64,000 bases of DNA from Shewanella sairae (GTDB lineage Bacteria; Pseudomonadota; Gammaproteobacteria; Enterobacterales; Shewanellaceae): assembly GCF_023283535.1 (NCBI RefSeq), contig NZ_JAKILT010000007.1, positions 60,729 to 124,728 of the forward strand. The letters run 5' to 3'. The translations under genes and the position numbers were made by a program. The notes beneath the pieces were generated by a model that saw nothing but the letters and a program-made list of their open reading frames with translations, was not told the DNA's origin and did not search any database. Position 1 is the stretch's first letter. Each line of letters begins with the position of its first letter. Shown here in pieces: positions 1 through 9,712 of this stretch.

Positions 1-1
1 A

Positions 2-1051
2 ACGTGTACCGATTGTCATGACGCTGCTGGTGTCGGTACGACCGCAGTTGCAATGACATACAGTGGCTTTAGTGAGTCAGACGATGTGCGTTTATTCCAT
101 AAGAAAGTTGCTGAAAAAGCCACGGTACGTGATGAGCATTCATCTACTGTATCAGCACCTTATATGAATACGGATGCGGGTTACTGTACTGATATTGCTT
201 TGTTTAAAGGCGAAGAGCAGCTTAATCTTGAAAGCTTATTAGCTGACGGTACAGTGTCTTACCTAGGCGCTTACCTGCATGGTTATGATAATGGTTCGAT
301 TGTAGGGCGTGCAGCAAGAACTAGCACGACTACATATGATGTTAACGGTACCGCTTCAGTCTGTTTTGCCAGCTTAGATGCGACTTTCCCTGAGTTAATG
401 GCAAGTTCACGCATTACCTTTAACTTTGGTGAAGATGCGAGTTATGACGGTGTTACCTTGCATGGTTACTCAGATATGATGTCGGGCGAGCTTTACGAGC
501 GTCGCCATAGCGTCACTATGGATAGCTGTAGCACTTGTCATAACAACGAAAGCAATTACCACAAAAATGGCAGCTACGCCGATGGTGGCTTAGGTTGTGT
601 GGCGTGCCACAACAATGGCCAAGACCGTAACTCTAAGGGCTCTGCACCAGGCTTTGGTCCTATGGTTCACAGCATGCACTGGGGTGTAGGCAGCTCTGCT
701 GTATCAGGTGAGCCAAACTCGGCGACTAAGCTAAACGCAGAAAACTGTGTTGCATGTCATGCTGAAGGTATCGACCTAAATGCTGTACCTAATCAGTACA
801 TGTTATCGAAAGCCTTTAACGGTGGACAATCAGGTGTTGCATCAAGCCCGGTAACGGCTAACTGTTTTGCATGTCACGATAGTGACCAAGCGCTTAATCA
901 CATGAAGTCGAATGGCGGCGAAATCAATACTCCAGTTGACCATACTGGGGATTGGTTCAGTCAAGGCACTTCAGAGTCTTGTGCAACTTGTCATGCAGAA
1001 GGTCGTTCATACGGTATTGAAAAGTACCACGTGTTTGACCGTAAAGAATAA
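2..1051 (+). CDS. OmcA/MtrC-family decahaem outer-membrane cytochrome c, 3' part
   Basis: The reading frame is open to the left edge, so the 5' part is missing. It starts inside a CxxCH haem site (CTDCH, bases 5-19), continues through a beta-rich stretch of about 170 residues without haem sites, then carries five haem motifs: CSTCH, CVACH, CVACH, CFACH and CATCH, ending with a short tail containing GIEKYHVF. This matches domain III followed by the five-haem domain IV of OmcA/MtrC surface cytochromes, which pass electrons to extracellular minerals or flavins. The MtrC-type CX8C disulfide motif is not visible in the domain III-like part. It is the last gene of its operon, because a terminator follows. 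Which paralogue it is (MtrC, MtrF, OmcA, UndA) cannot be decided from this part. Confidence 0.88.
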   Translation, partial: TCTDCHDAAGVGTTAVAMTYSGFSESDDVRLFHKKVAEKATVRDEHSSTVSAPYMNTDAGYCTDIALFKGEEQLNLESLLADGTVSYLGAYLHGYDNGSIVGRAARTSTTTYDVNGTASVCFASLDATFPELMASSRITFNFGEDASYDGVTLHGYSDMMSGELYERRHSVTMDSCSTCHNNESNYHKNGSYADGGLGCVACHNNGQDRNSKGSAPGFGPMVHSMHWGVGSSAVSGEPNSATKLNAENCVACHAEGIDLNAVPNQYMLSKAFNGGQSGVASSPVTANCFACHDSDQALNHMKSNGGEINTPVDHTGDWFSQGTSESCATCHAEGRSYGIEKYHVFDRKE

Positions 1052-1059
1052 AAAGTAAC

Positions 1060-1126
1060 GGTTAGCTGCTCCCTGCAACCGGCTAACCCATCACTTTTTT
1101 GGGGCTCTTTTATAGAGCCCTTTTTT
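1060..1126 (+). terminator. Two hairpins, the second a Rho-independent terminator, after the cytochrome gene
   Basis: A first hairpin pairs GGTTAGC (1060-1066) with GCTAACC (1082-1088). A second pairs GGGCTC (1102-1107) with GAGCCC (1115-1120) and is followed by six T. The second is a classical intrinsic terminator and could also serve the convergent LysR gene. Confidence 0.85.
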
Positions 1127-1131
1127 AGTTA

Positions 1132-2073
1132 CTAATCAAAGCCAGGTCGCTGGATAAAGTCTGGCACATCTAACACTCTATTTTGCCAATTAGTAAAAAG
1201 TGCTTCATAGAGAAACTCAATAAACACCCGGTAACGGCGTGGTAAATAGACCCGCTGTGGCATGCTCATAGTCACTAAGCTTTGCTTCATAGGAAAGTCA
1301 TTTAAGACGGTGACCAGCTCTTGTTTCTCTAGGGCATCATGGGCAATAACCATAGGGATTGCAGCGATCCCTAGGCCTTCAATAGCGGCTTCACGCATTA
1401 AGGTAATGTTGTTGGTTTCTAGTCGAGATGTGGGTTCTACTGTTATCCATTGCTTGCCATTAAACAGGGTCCAGCTGCCGTCGATATGGGGTGAACCGAG
1501 GCGAATACATTGGTGTGTGCTCAGCTGCTCTGGCGTCGTTGGTGTACCGTGTTTTTCGATATATTTGGGACTTGCCATTAATATTTTAGGCGTATTAATT
1601 AAGGCGTAAGTTTGCAGGCGATCATCTGTTTGCTCGGTGATCTGAAACAGCATATCAATGCCTTCACCAATCACATCCACTTGTCGATTCGTTAGCTCTG
1701 CTTCAATGGTGATATCTGGATACAGCGCCAAAAATCTCGCAAAGATCCGTCCGAAATACAGCTGACCCATTTCGATAGGGCAGACAATTTTTAAGTGCCC
1801 CTTAATGGTTTGCTGCCTAGCACTGAGCTGGTCTTCGGCATTGGTTAAGTCCACTAAAATGCGATTAACTTTATGGTAGTAATCCGCGCCAGCTTCTGTG
1901 AGTTTGAGTGCACGAGTCGTGCGATAGAGTAACTGTACGCCGGCATCAGCTTCGAGTTCAGCTACCTTACGGCTTACGGTGGCTTTGGTCAGACCTAAAG
2001 CATTAGCAGCCTTAGTGAAGCTACCTTGTTCGACCACTTGAACAAACATTTGGATGCGGTTGAGATCTATCAT
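1132..2073 (-). CDS. LysR-family transcriptional regulator
   Basis: A 313-residue protein with an N-terminal winged helix-turn-helix (residues about 3-60, with GSFTKAANALGLTKATVSRK) followed by a periplasmic-binding-protein-like effector domain. Length and layout are normal for LysR. It is transcribed divergently from an EmrAB-type efflux pair, with 94 bp between the starts, so the likely role is control of that pump. The effector is unknown. The start ATG at 2073 gives the standard MIDLNRIQMF beginning. Confidence 0.92.
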   Translation of the reverse strand: MIDLNRIQMFVQVVEQGSFTKAANALGLTKATVSRKVAELEADAGVQLLYRTTRALKLTEAGADYYHKVNRILVDLTNAEDQLSARQQTIKGHLKIVCPIEMGQLYFGRIFARFLALYPDITIEAELTNRQVDVIGEGIDMLFQITEQTDDRLQTYALINTPKILMASPKYIEKHGTPTTPEQLSTHQCIRLGSPHIDGSWTLFNGKQWITVEPTSRLETNNITLMREAAIEGLGIAAIPMVIAHDALEKQELVTVLNDFPMKQSLVTMSMPQRVYLPRRYRVFIEFLYEALFTNWQNRVLDVPDFIQRPGFD

Positions 2074-2167
2074 TGTTACACCTGTGAAACAGTGGGTAAT
2101 ATTTTAGCTATCTAATAACTATGTTGAGACAGTAGTAAACTATGACTCACTAATCAAGGAGTCATTC

Positions 2168-3241
2168 ATGTCAAAAACTAAGTTATATTTCGGGATTCCT
2201 GTACTTATTATTGCGTTAGTCGCTGGCGGTTATTACTGGTGGACCCAAGTACGTAATTTTGAATCTACAGATAACGCCTATGTAGAAGCCGATATTTCTC
2301 ATATTAGCGTTAAAGTCCCGGGCTATGTAACGGCCACATTTGTTACAGATAATCAGCATGTTGAGCAAGGCCAGTTATTGGCTCAACTCGAAGGTAGTCA
2401 GTTTGCGGCCAAGGTCGCGCAAAGCCAAGCATCATTGTCTAGTGCTAAAGCACAGGGGCAAACATTGCATGCACAAGTTGACTTGCAACAGGCGTTAATT
2501 TCACAAGCTAAAGCCAGTGTCGTGGCAGCAGAAGCAGAGCAAGTTCGCAGTCAGCAGCAATTAAGCCGCGCATCAAAGTTAAAAGTTAAAAACTACAGCT
2601 CGCAAGATGCGGTTGATGAAGCGCAAGCTGGATTTGAGTCCGCTAGTGCCCATGTTGATGAAGCTAAAGCGGCGCTCGTTGCTAAGCAGCGTGAGCTAAA
2701 AGTGCTAACGGCCCAATTAGTTGAGGCGGATTCCAGTGTTGAGCAAGCAAAAGCGGGTTTGGCATTGGCGAAAATTCAACTCGCCGACACGCGAATTACC
2801 GCGCCGTTTAGCGGCATTATTGGTAAACGTGGTGCTCAGCAAGGTCAATATGTACAGCCGGGGCAGGCTATTTACAGCTTAGTGCCAGATGAAGCTGTGT
2901 GGATCACTGCTAACTTTAAAGAAACCCAAATTGCCCACATGCATGCTGGTCAGCCAGTTGCGATTGAGCTAGATGCTTTTTCTGGCAAGCATTTTACTGG
3001 GGTAATTGATAGCTTAGCACCCGCTTCTGGCGCTAAATTTAGTTTATTACCTGCTGAAAATGCGACCGGTAACTTTACCAAAATTGTGCAACGGATCCCT
3101 GTGCGTATCCGGCTTGATAGCGACTCTGCCACGCAACTTGAGCATGGCAGAATTGTTCCTGGGCTGAGTGCTTTGGTGAAGGTTGATATAGCGAGTGATG
3201 CACTGAGCACGGATGTTGTTGCTAACAGAGCGCAATACTAA
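2168..3241 (+). CDS. HlyD/EmrA-family membrane fusion protein of an efflux pump
   Basis: 357 residues with one N-terminal transmembrane anchor (about 7-26), a biotinyl/lipoyl-like segment starting with STDNAYVEADISHISVKVPG, a long helical hairpin rich in Ala/Gln (about 75-200), a second lipoyl half (ITAPFSGIIGKRGAQQGQYV) and a beta-barrel domain. This is the periplasmic adaptor that links an inner-membrane exporter to an outer-membrane channel. SD AAGGAG lies 6 bases before the ATG. Its stop codon overlaps the ATG of the next gene (TAATG), so the two are translationally coupled. No TolC-like gene is adjacent. Confidence 0.92.
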   Translation: MSKTKLYFGIPVLIIALVAGGYYWWTQVRNFESTDNAYVEADISHISVKVPGYVTATFVTDNQHVEQGQLLAQLEGSQFAAKVAQSQASLSSAKAQGQTLHAQVDLQQALISQAKASVVAAEAEQVRSQQQLSRASKLKVKNYSSQDAVDEAQAGFESASAHVDEAKAALVAKQRELKVLTAQLVEADSSVEQAKAGLALAKIQLADTRITAPFSGIIGKRGAQQGQYVQPGQAIYSLVPDEAVWITANFKETQIAHMHAGQPVAIELDAFSGKHFTGVIDSLAPASGAKFSLLPAENATGNFTKIVQRIPVRIRLDSDSATQLEHGRIVPGLSALVKVDIASDALSTDVVANRAQY

Positions 3242-4824
3242 TGTCTGCGGCTAATGCTGAAACCTTGCATCCATTTGAGCAAGTTGAGCCAGGCAGTCGC
3301 CGCGCTTGGATAGCGGTATTTGGCGGGCTTATCGGTGCATTTATGGCGATTTTGGATATCCAAATCACCAATGCCTCGATGAAAGAGATCCAAGGCGGCT
3401 TAGGGGCTACGCTAGAGGAAGGCTCTTGGATCGCGACGGCTTATTTAGTCGCGGAGATGATCGCCATTCCACTATCAGGCTGGCTCAGTAAAGGGCTAGA
3501 TATTCGTCGCTATATGCTATGGAATTGCGCGATATTTATATTGGCGTCACTGCTTTGCTCGGTCGCTTGGAACCTTGAGTCTATGATCGCCTTTAGGGCG
3601 ATGCAGGGCTTTTTTGGTGGCGCACTCATCCCCATGGCCTTTAGGCTGATTTTAGAGTACTTACCCGACAGTAAACGCGCGGTAGGCATGGCGCTTTTTG
3701 GCATTACCGCGACTTTTGCGCCATCAATTGGCCCAACATTAGGTGGCTGGCTCACCGAGCAATTTAGTTGGCACTATCTGTTTTACATCAATGTTCCGCC
3801 TGGATTGGTGGTGATGTCGATGCTGGCTTACGGCTTAGTTAAAAAGCCAATTAATTGGCCAGAGCTTAAAAATGTTGATGTGACCAGTGTGGTGACTATG
3901 GCTTTGGGTATGGGCTGCCTAGAAGTGGTGCTTGAAGAGGGTAACCGTAAAGACTGGTTTGGCTCAGATCTTATCCGTAACTTAGCGATTGTAGCGGCGG
4001 TAAATATTGCGATTTTTGTTTATCTGCAATTTAAGAAAAAAGATCCATTGGTCAACTTACGATTACTGGCAAATCGTGACTTTAGTTTATCGACCATAGC
4101 TTATTTTTTACTGGGCTTAGCGCTGTTTTCATCGATTTATATGGTGCCGCTTTACCTGTCGCAAATTCAAAATTACAACTCACTAGAAATTGGTGAGGTG
4201 TTAATGTGGCTCGGCTTTCCACAGTTATTGATTTTGCCGTTTATGCCCAAGCTAATGCAGCGTTTTGATAATCGTTATTTAGCAGGCTTTGGCTTTTTTA
4301 TGTTTGGCGTGAGTTATTACATGAACTGCCATATGACAGCAGACTTTGCCGGTCCGCAATTGATTGCTTCTATGGTTGTTAGAGCCATTGGCCAGCCGTT
4401 TATTATGGTACCCATTGGTATGTTGGCAACCTCGAGACTGCTAAAGTCTGAAAATGCGTCAGCGTCGACAGTGCTAAATGTGGTGCGTAACCTCGGCGGC
4501 GCAGTGGGTATCGCTTTAGTGTCGACTTTGACCGACAACTTAGGTCGAGTGCATTTGGCGCAGATGAAAGAAACCTTACCGGCAGTGAGCCCACTTGCTA
4601 ATGGATATTTACAGCAAACTGCGGGCATGTTGCAGGCGGCGGGATCTGATCCAATCACCGCGAGCCAACAAGCATCAGCTTTGCTTGGGCAAACCATGCA
4701 GCAACAAGCTATGGTGCAGGCCTATAACGATGTGTTCTTTATTATGGCAGCTTTGCTGATGGTGGCTGTGGTCTCGGTGTTGTCTATCCGTAAACCTATC
4801 GCTCAAGTGCCAGCAAGTCACTAA
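3241..4824 (+). CDS. EmrB/QacA-family (DHA2) MFS drug exporter
   Basis: A 527-residue integral membrane protein of the 14-helix DHA2 branch of the major facilitator superfamily. It begins with RRAWIAVFGGLIGAFMAILD, the usual first helix with the LD motif, and shows the motif-C-like GPTLGGWLTEQFSWHYLFYI. It should expel hydrophobic compounds by proton antiport together with the adaptor encoded just upstream; the genes overlap by one base. Substrates are unknown. The DHA2 assignment is firm; naming it emrB would be inference. Confidence 0.93.
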   Translation: MSAANAETLHPFEQVEPGSRRAWIAVFGGLIGAFMAILDIQITNASMKEIQGGLGATLEEGSWIATAYLVAEMIAIPLSGWLSKGLDIRRYMLWNCAIFILASLLCSVAWNLESMIAFRAMQGFFGGALIPMAFRLILEYLPDSKRAVGMALFGITATFAPSIGPTLGGWLTEQFSWHYLFYINVPPGLVVMSMLAYGLVKKPINWPELKNVDVTSVVTMALGMGCLEVVLEEGNRKDWFGSDLIRNLAIVAAVNIAIFVYLQFKKKDPLVNLRLLANRDFSLSTIAYFLLGLALFSSIYMVPLYLSQIQNYNSLEIGEVLMWLGFPQLLILPFMPKLMQRFDNRYLAGFGFFMFGVSYYMNCHMTADFAGPQLIASMVVRAIGQPFIMVPIGMLATSRLLKSENASASTVLNVVRNLGGAVGIALVSTLTDNLGRVHLAQMKETLPAVSPLANGYLQQTAGMLQAAGSDPITASQQASALLGQTMQQQAMVQAYNDVFFIMAALLMVAVVSVLSIRKPIAQVPASH

Positions 4825-4959
4825 TTGATAAAGCCCCTAATTACTAAAGTTGCTAAATCTAAATTCAAATTACTCTACTGGGTTTACGATTTAGCGCCTG
4901 TTTTTATCATACTGAAGTGCTAGACTGCTGCTCTACTAAGTTGTTTTGGAGTGTTTCCT

Positions 4960-5424
4960 ATGCTTTGGAAATCCCTGTCTTTTTCTGAACTTTCATTGAA
5001 TGAGTTGTACGATCTACTGAAGCTGCGCGTGGACGTGTTTGTGGTCGAGCAAAACTGTCCCTATCCAGAGCTTGATAATAAAGATCGTCATGCTCAAACT
5101 CAGCATCTTTTAGGCGTTGATGAGCAAGGTGTTATTCAAGCGTATGCACGCGTGTTAGCGCCAGGTGTAAGTTATCCTGATGCCAGTATTGGCCGCGTTA
5201 TTGTGGCTGAAGCGGCGCGTGGTGGTGGCGTGGCTCATACCCTGATGCAAAAGGCGATTGCTATTTCTAACAAGCGCTGGCCTGAGCATAATATTCAGCT
5301 AGGTGGTCAAGAGCACCTCAAAGGTTTTTACCAACAGCAGGGGTTTGAACCTGTGTCTGAGATGTATTTAGAAGACGGCATTCCGCACATTGATATGCTG
5401 CGAGTGAACACAGTAGAAGCTTAA
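4960..5424 (+). CDS. elaA: ElaA-like GNAT acetyltransferase
   Basis: The ATG at 4960 has GGAG 8 bases upstream and gives 154 residues; an in-frame GTG at 4951 overlaps that SD and is less likely. The sequence follows the ElaA family: LKLRVDVFVVEQNCPYPELD near residue 25, then the acetyl-CoA loop with IGRVIVAEAARGGGVAHTLM and a C-terminal GQEHLKGFYQQQGF. The family acetylates an unknown acceptor. It stands alone between the efflux genes and a radical SAM gene. Confidence 0.87.
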   Translation: MLWKSLSFSELSLNELYDLLKLRVDVFVVEQNCPYPELDNKDRHAQTQHLLGVDEQGVIQAYARVLAPGVSYPDASIGRVIVAEAARGGGVAHTLMQKAIAISNKRWPEHNIQLGGQEHLKGFYQQQGFEPVSEMYLEDGIPHIDMLRVNTVEA

Positions 5425-5475
5425 TATTGGCTGATATAATGGCTGAAATGATATAGCGCTATTAAGGAGTGAGTC

Positions 5476-6360
5476 GTGCTTAACTATATTGAACCGGTAT
5501 TTCGTCCACCATCGGAGTGGAAGTCTCTGATCCTGCAAGTCACTAATGGTTGCAGCTGGAATCAATGTAGCTTTTGCGACATGTACACAGAGCCACAAAA
5601 ACGCTTTCGAGCGCAAAAGGCCGATAAGATTGAGCAAGATCTTATGGCGGTGGCTAACTCTAATGCGCATATCAGCCGAGTATTTTTGGCTGACGGTGAT
5701 GCGATGACTTTGCCTTTTGCACGCTTAGAAGCCATCTGTTTGTTGATAAAACAATACCTACCTAACGTGACCCGTATTAGCAGTTATTGCTTACCACGCA
5801 ATATCAATAACAAAACGCCACAGCAGCTGCAGCGCTTAAGAGAGTTAGGTCTAAGCTTGCTTTATATCGGTTGTGAAAGTGGCGATGATGAAGTGCTTAC
5901 ACGGATTAAAAAAGGTGAAACCTACGCCTCTTCTTTAGCGGCGCTGCAAAAAATTAAAGCCGCGGGTATTAAGGCTTCAGTAATGATATTAAATGGTTTA
6001 GGTGGCGTTGAGCTATCTAAGCAGCATGCTGAAAACTCTGCCAAATTAATGAATGCAGCCCAGCCAGAATACTTGTCGACCTTAGTGGTGACTCTGCCTT
6101 TAGGTACCGAGCGTATGGACGCCGCTTTTGACGGGCATTTTCAGTTACCGAATCAAGCGCAGTTATTTACTGAGATGCATACTTTGTTGACCCATCTAGA
6201 GCTAGATAAAACCGTGTTTCGCTCAGATCACGCATCTAATTATTTAGTACTTAAAGGCATACTAGGTAAAGATAAAGCTATCCTAGTCGCCCAAGTTGAG
6301 GCGGCAATGACAACACCGGAGCGTATTGCTTTACGCCAAGAGTGGCAAAGAGGGTTATAG
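5476..6360 (+). CDS. Radical SAM protein with CX4CX2C cluster motif
   Basis: 294 residues, starting at GTG 5476 with AAGGAG 6 bases upstream. Residues about 25-34 read CSWNQCSFC, which gives CX4CX2C rather than the usual CX3CX2C spacing; this spacing is known in one uncharacterised branch of COG1032-like radical SAM proteins. Later segments YIGCESGDDEVL and MILNGLGG fit the SAM-binding barrel. There is no B12 domain and no long C-terminal extension. The substrate is unknown and the neighbours give no hint. Confidence 0.82.
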   Translation: MLNYIEPVFRPPSEWKSLILQVTNGCSWNQCSFCDMYTEPQKRFRAQKADKIEQDLMAVANSNAHISRVFLADGDAMTLPFARLEAICLLIKQYLPNVTRISSYCLPRNINNKTPQQLQRLRELGLSLLYIGCESGDDEVLTRIKKGETYASSLAALQKIKAAGIKASVMILNGLGGVELSKQHAENSAKLMNAAQPEYLSTLVVTLPLGTERMDAAFDGHFQLPNQAQLFTEMHTLLTHLELDKTVFRSDHASNYLVLKGILGKDKAILVAQVEAAMTTPERIALRQEWQRGL

Positions 6361-6385
6361 TCTACGCCGTTAAAATAATAGTGGT

Positions 6386-7324
6386 TTAAGTCAGGGCTGC
6401 TTGTTGTTTTAACTGGTTGATAATAGCTAGACATTGGTCTTTAAACCACTGGATTAGCGGATCTTTATGCACTCTAGCATGCCAGTATAGGGTACTATCA
6501 AATGGCATTAACTCTTTAATCTGCACCCCCTTTAGTTTTGATTGCCATCGTGGCGACTTGAGGGTTCGCTGGGGCACAAATCCCACGTGTTTACCGGCGA
6601 GCAAGCCTTGTAACATGACTTGGAATGAGCCGCTGGAAAAGGTGATTTTACGTTGTAAGTGGTGTTGCAATGCCAGTTGATTCACTTCTAATTCAACTAA
6701 ATTAGATGCTGAATATTCAGCGGTATCATAAGCAAATATTTGTGCTAGTGTGGGGTGTTTAAGTTTAGCCAGAGGGTGAGCAACGCTGTAGGCCGCACAA
6801 TAATCTGTATTGGAAATATGTCGTCCATGTATATTGGCAGGAGGAGTATCAGCTCCCGCTGCTGCAAGATCTATCTCTCCTGATTCTAATAGTGAAAACA
6901 CATCTTTAGGCTTATGCACGAATTCCAGCTCTATATTCGGCGCCAATAACAAGATTTTATCTAAAATCATTGGGATCATAGATTGGGTTAAATCATCCAT
7001 AAAGGCGACACGGATCACCCCATGACTTTCCATTGGGTCAAAAGCCGTTTGCGAGATCAGGCGATCGCTTAAATAGAGCCATTCTGTTAATGAGTGATAA
7101 AGGCGCAGGGCCTTACTTGTCGCCTTAATACCTTGACCATGTTTAACAAATAATGGGTCATTAAACATTGCCCGGAGTTTTTTCAAGTTTTGGCTCATGG
7201 CTGGCTGAGAGATATCCAGTCTTTCAGCACTTTTAGAAACACTTTGCTCTTCAATCAAAATGGTTAAACTGAGCAACAAGTTAAGGTCACATTGCTGAAT
7301 AATTTTTAAATCGGTTAAATTCAT
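6386..7324 (-). CDS. LysR-family regulator, second gene of a tandem pair
   Basis: 312 residues. N-terminal helix-turn-helix with QCDLNLLLSLTILIEEQSVS and SAERLDISQPAMSQNLKKLR, followed by an effector-binding domain. The start ATG overlaps the stop of the upstream LysR gene by four bases (ATGA), so the pair is co-translated. The two proteins share the same N-terminal plan (xCDLNLLLxL) and look like an old duplication. The type resembles the NodD/LeuO group. Target unknown. Confidence 0.9.
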   Translation of the reverse strand: MNLTDLKIIQQCDLNLLLSLTILIEEQSVSKSAERLDISQPAMSQNLKKLRAMFNDPLFVKHGQGIKATSKALRLYHSLTEWLYLSDRLISQTAFDPMESHGVIRVAFMDDLTQSMIPMILDKILLLAPNIELEFVHKPKDVFSLLESGEIDLAAAGADTPPANIHGRHISNTDYCAAYSVAHPLAKLKHPTLAQIFAYDTAEYSASNLVELEVNQLALQHHLQRKITFSSGSFQVMLQGLLAGKHVGFVPQRTLKSPRWQSKLKGVQIKELMPFDSTLYWHARVHKDPLIQWFKDQCLAIINQLKQQAALT

Positions 7325-8253
7325 AATGCTTTTTCTAAAAGTAGATGTTGGTGTAATAGTCTTGTCAGCTGACGCCTAAACCACTGCAGCAGCTCAGGGC
7401 TTCTATGGTGACGATCCCAACAAAGTTTGAGATCAAGGTTAATCGGTGTGCCTAACCAATCAAACTCCTTGGTTTCATTTTCAGGTAAAATCCGTAAGGC
7501 AAAATGAGGTAACAAGGTAGCGGTATTATTAGTTTGTAGTGCGTACAACAGAGCACTTAGTGAGGCTGTTGTGAGCGCATAGGCGGCATCTAGCGCGTCG
7601 ATTTGCTCTAACGACGCTAATGAATACAGTTGGTTATGCTCTTGAAATTGGTAGCGTAATAATTTAATCGTGTCTCTATCTAATTGGCTTAGCTGGCTAT
7701 TACTGGTTCTATGAGTCACCATTTGCCAAGGTGCCTGACCTATTACTTCGCTTAATAGTGGCGTAGGTACATCATCATAAAAGCCGATTACCATATCGAC
7801 TTGACCGCGCCTGAGTAGCTGAAATCCATTGCCGCTTTGGGAAATATACTCAAGCTCAATATTAGGTGCTTGTTCACTCATTAAGGCGATAAGCGGGGTG
7901 ATAATCAGTTGTGCGGTGATATCGCTCATTATAAAGCGGATCCGCCCTTGAGCGGTTTTGGGGTTGAAATGATCAGCTTCTAAAATACGCGCGGTTTTAT
8001 CGAGTAATGGTGTCAGTTCGAGCGCAATAGCTTGGGCTTTATTAGTTAGCGTCATACCGTTATTGCTTTTAAGCAACAGTGGGTCGGCAAACATTAAGCG
8101 CAAGCGTTTCAGCATTTGACTCATAGCAGATTGAGATAGACCTAACTGCTTAGCGGCATTAGAAACATGGGCCTCATTGAGCAATACGGCTAAAGCAAGT
8201 AATAGGTTTAAATCGCAATTCTTTAGGCGTTCAAGGTTGAGCTGGGTCAGCAT
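7321..8253 (-). CDS. LysR-family regulator, first gene of a tandem pair
   Basis: 310 residues with NCDLNLLLALAVLLNEAHVS and AAKQLGLSQSAMSQMLKRLR in the DNA-binding domain and a typical effector domain. It is the promoter-proximal gene of the overlapping pair; TAGGAG sits before the ATG at 8253. No structural gene is divergent within 160 bp: the next upstream gene, the OmpA-family porin, reads the same way. The target may therefore be elsewhere. Confidence 0.9.
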   Translation of the reverse strand: MLTQLNLERLKNCDLNLLLALAVLLNEAHVSNAAKQLGLSQSAMSQMLKRLRLMFADPLLLKSNNGMTLTNKAQAIALELTPLLDKTARILEADHFNPKTAQGRIRFIMSDITAQLIITPLIALMSEQAPNIELEYISQSGNGFQLLRRGQVDMVIGFYDDVPTPLLSEVIGQAPWQMVTHRTSNSQLSQLDRDTIKLLRYQFQEHNQLYSLASLEQIDALDAAYALTTASLSALLYALQTNNTATLLPHFALRILPENETKEFDWLGTPINLDLKLCWDRHHRSPELLQWFRRQLTRLLHQHLLLEKAL

Positions 8254-8419
8254 TACCTACTCCTCTTTAAGAAACTGACTATAAACGATAAAAATTTTCT
8301 TGAATAGGTTTATGCAGATTGGTTGAGCCATCCTTGGCTCTATTTTAAGGTATCTTTTCGCCATCCTAGCGGGGTCGGGTCCTTATACTGATGGCTACCA
8401 GTAGTGATACGCTTAATTT

Positions 8420-9460
8420 CTATTGAGTCACTAATACTTGTGCTTGGCTAGTCAAAGTCACAACTACTCGGCGCTCAAGTGCGCGCTCTTGACGAGTATT
8501 TGCTTGTGCATTTTGATCACCTACTGCTTCAGTATCGATATGCTTGACTTCAACACCATGATTTTCTAAGTAAGCTTCTACCTGTAGTACACGTTTTTCA
8601 GAAAGCTTAAGGTTGTACTCGCTGTTGCCTTGGTTATCAGACTGACCACTTAACAGGATGACATCTTCATCTTGTTGCTTTGAAAGAGTGATCACTTGAT
8701 CTAGTTTAGTTTTAGCGTCGCTGCTTAGTTCATATGAGTCAAAACCAAAGAACACAGCCACGCTGTTGGTTTCAGTGATGATCTCATAAACAGGCTCAGG
8801 CTGCGGCTCTGGACGAGGCATTGGCTTAGTTTGTTTTTCGATAACTGCAGGCAATACGACAGCAGTTGCCGCAGGCTTCACACCAAATCGGTAAGTCAGT
8901 TGTAAGCCAACTGTTTCAGCGTCCATGTTCGCCGTGTTCCATGCCGTTTCATCAATGTTAGCAAAGCGACGGTATTTGGCTGAAATTGCTAAAGAGTCTG
9001 TGATGTTATAGCCAATACCTGCACCAAAGTATGCCGCTGTATCGGTAGCACTCACGTACTTATTCGCGTTCATCTGGTGTGCAAGGTGGTACTGATAAGC
9101 ACCTGCCTCACCGGTTAAGAACCATTTTTCAGATAACGGCAAAGTACCAACAGCGCCTAAAGTAAAGCCATCAACATCGATTTTTTGGCTACCGTCTAAA
9201 CCACCCCACATGTGAGTATCATCGGTAGCACCTAAATCTTGCCAGCCTGCTTCAAAGGCAAGGTATTTGTTTAATTGATAACCGACTAGGGCGTTCCATG
9301 CAAAATCGCGATCTTCTCCTAGGTGGCTAACCGCGTGTACTGACTCATAGTTGCTTTGTCCAGCGCCAGCACCTATGTACCAAGTGTTGTCAATGTCAGC
9401 TGCATTTGCTGCCGTACATGTACCCATTAAAGCTAATGCAATTAGTGTCTTGTTCATCAT
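8420..9460 (-). CDS. OmpA-family outer-membrane protein
   Basis: 346 residues: signal peptide (about 1-20, ending TCTAANAAD), an 8-strand OmpA-like barrel ending near LTYRFG, a Pro/Glu-rich hinge (KPMPRPEPQPEPVYE), and a C-terminal OmpA peptidoglycan-binding domain with SGQSDNQGNSEYNLKLSEKR. The barrel sits in the outer membrane and the C-terminal domain grips peptidoglycan. SD CGGAGA precedes a double ATG (9460 or 9457). It is a single-gene unit. Confidence 0.93.
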   Translation of the reverse strand: MMNKTLIALALMGTCTAANAADIDNTWYIGAGAGQSNYESVHAVSHLGEDRDFAWNALVGYQLNKYLAFEAGWQDLGATDDTHMWGGLDGSQKIDVDGFTLGAVGTLPLSEKWFLTGEAGAYQYHLAHQMNANKYVSATDTAAYFGAGIGYNITDSLAISAKYRRFANIDETAWNTANMDAETVGLQLTYRFGVKPAATAVVLPAVIEKQTKPMPRPEPQPEPVYEIITETNSVAVFFGFDSYELSSDAKTKLDQVITLSKQQDEDVILLSGQSDNQGNSEYNLKLSEKRVLQVEAYLENHGVEVKHIDTEAVGDQNAQANTRQERALERRVVVTLTSQAQVLVTQ

Positions 9461-9712
9461 GTTATCTCCGTTGAGTTTTAATCTGTCTTCGATTTCAATG
9501 GAGGCATTTTGCAGTAAGCGCTAAATCAGAGCGATAGAGTGAGTTTAATAATGATTATTTGTTTTACTTATGGGTTTTGCTTGTTTTTGACTTGAAATGC
9601 GCTAAAACGCGAGGTCACAGGGTTTTGATATAAGTGATTTGGATGATGAATAAAACGAATACTTAGCGCTAATAGAAGCCGCTAAGTATCGATGAGCTTA
9701 TACAGTCTGGTA

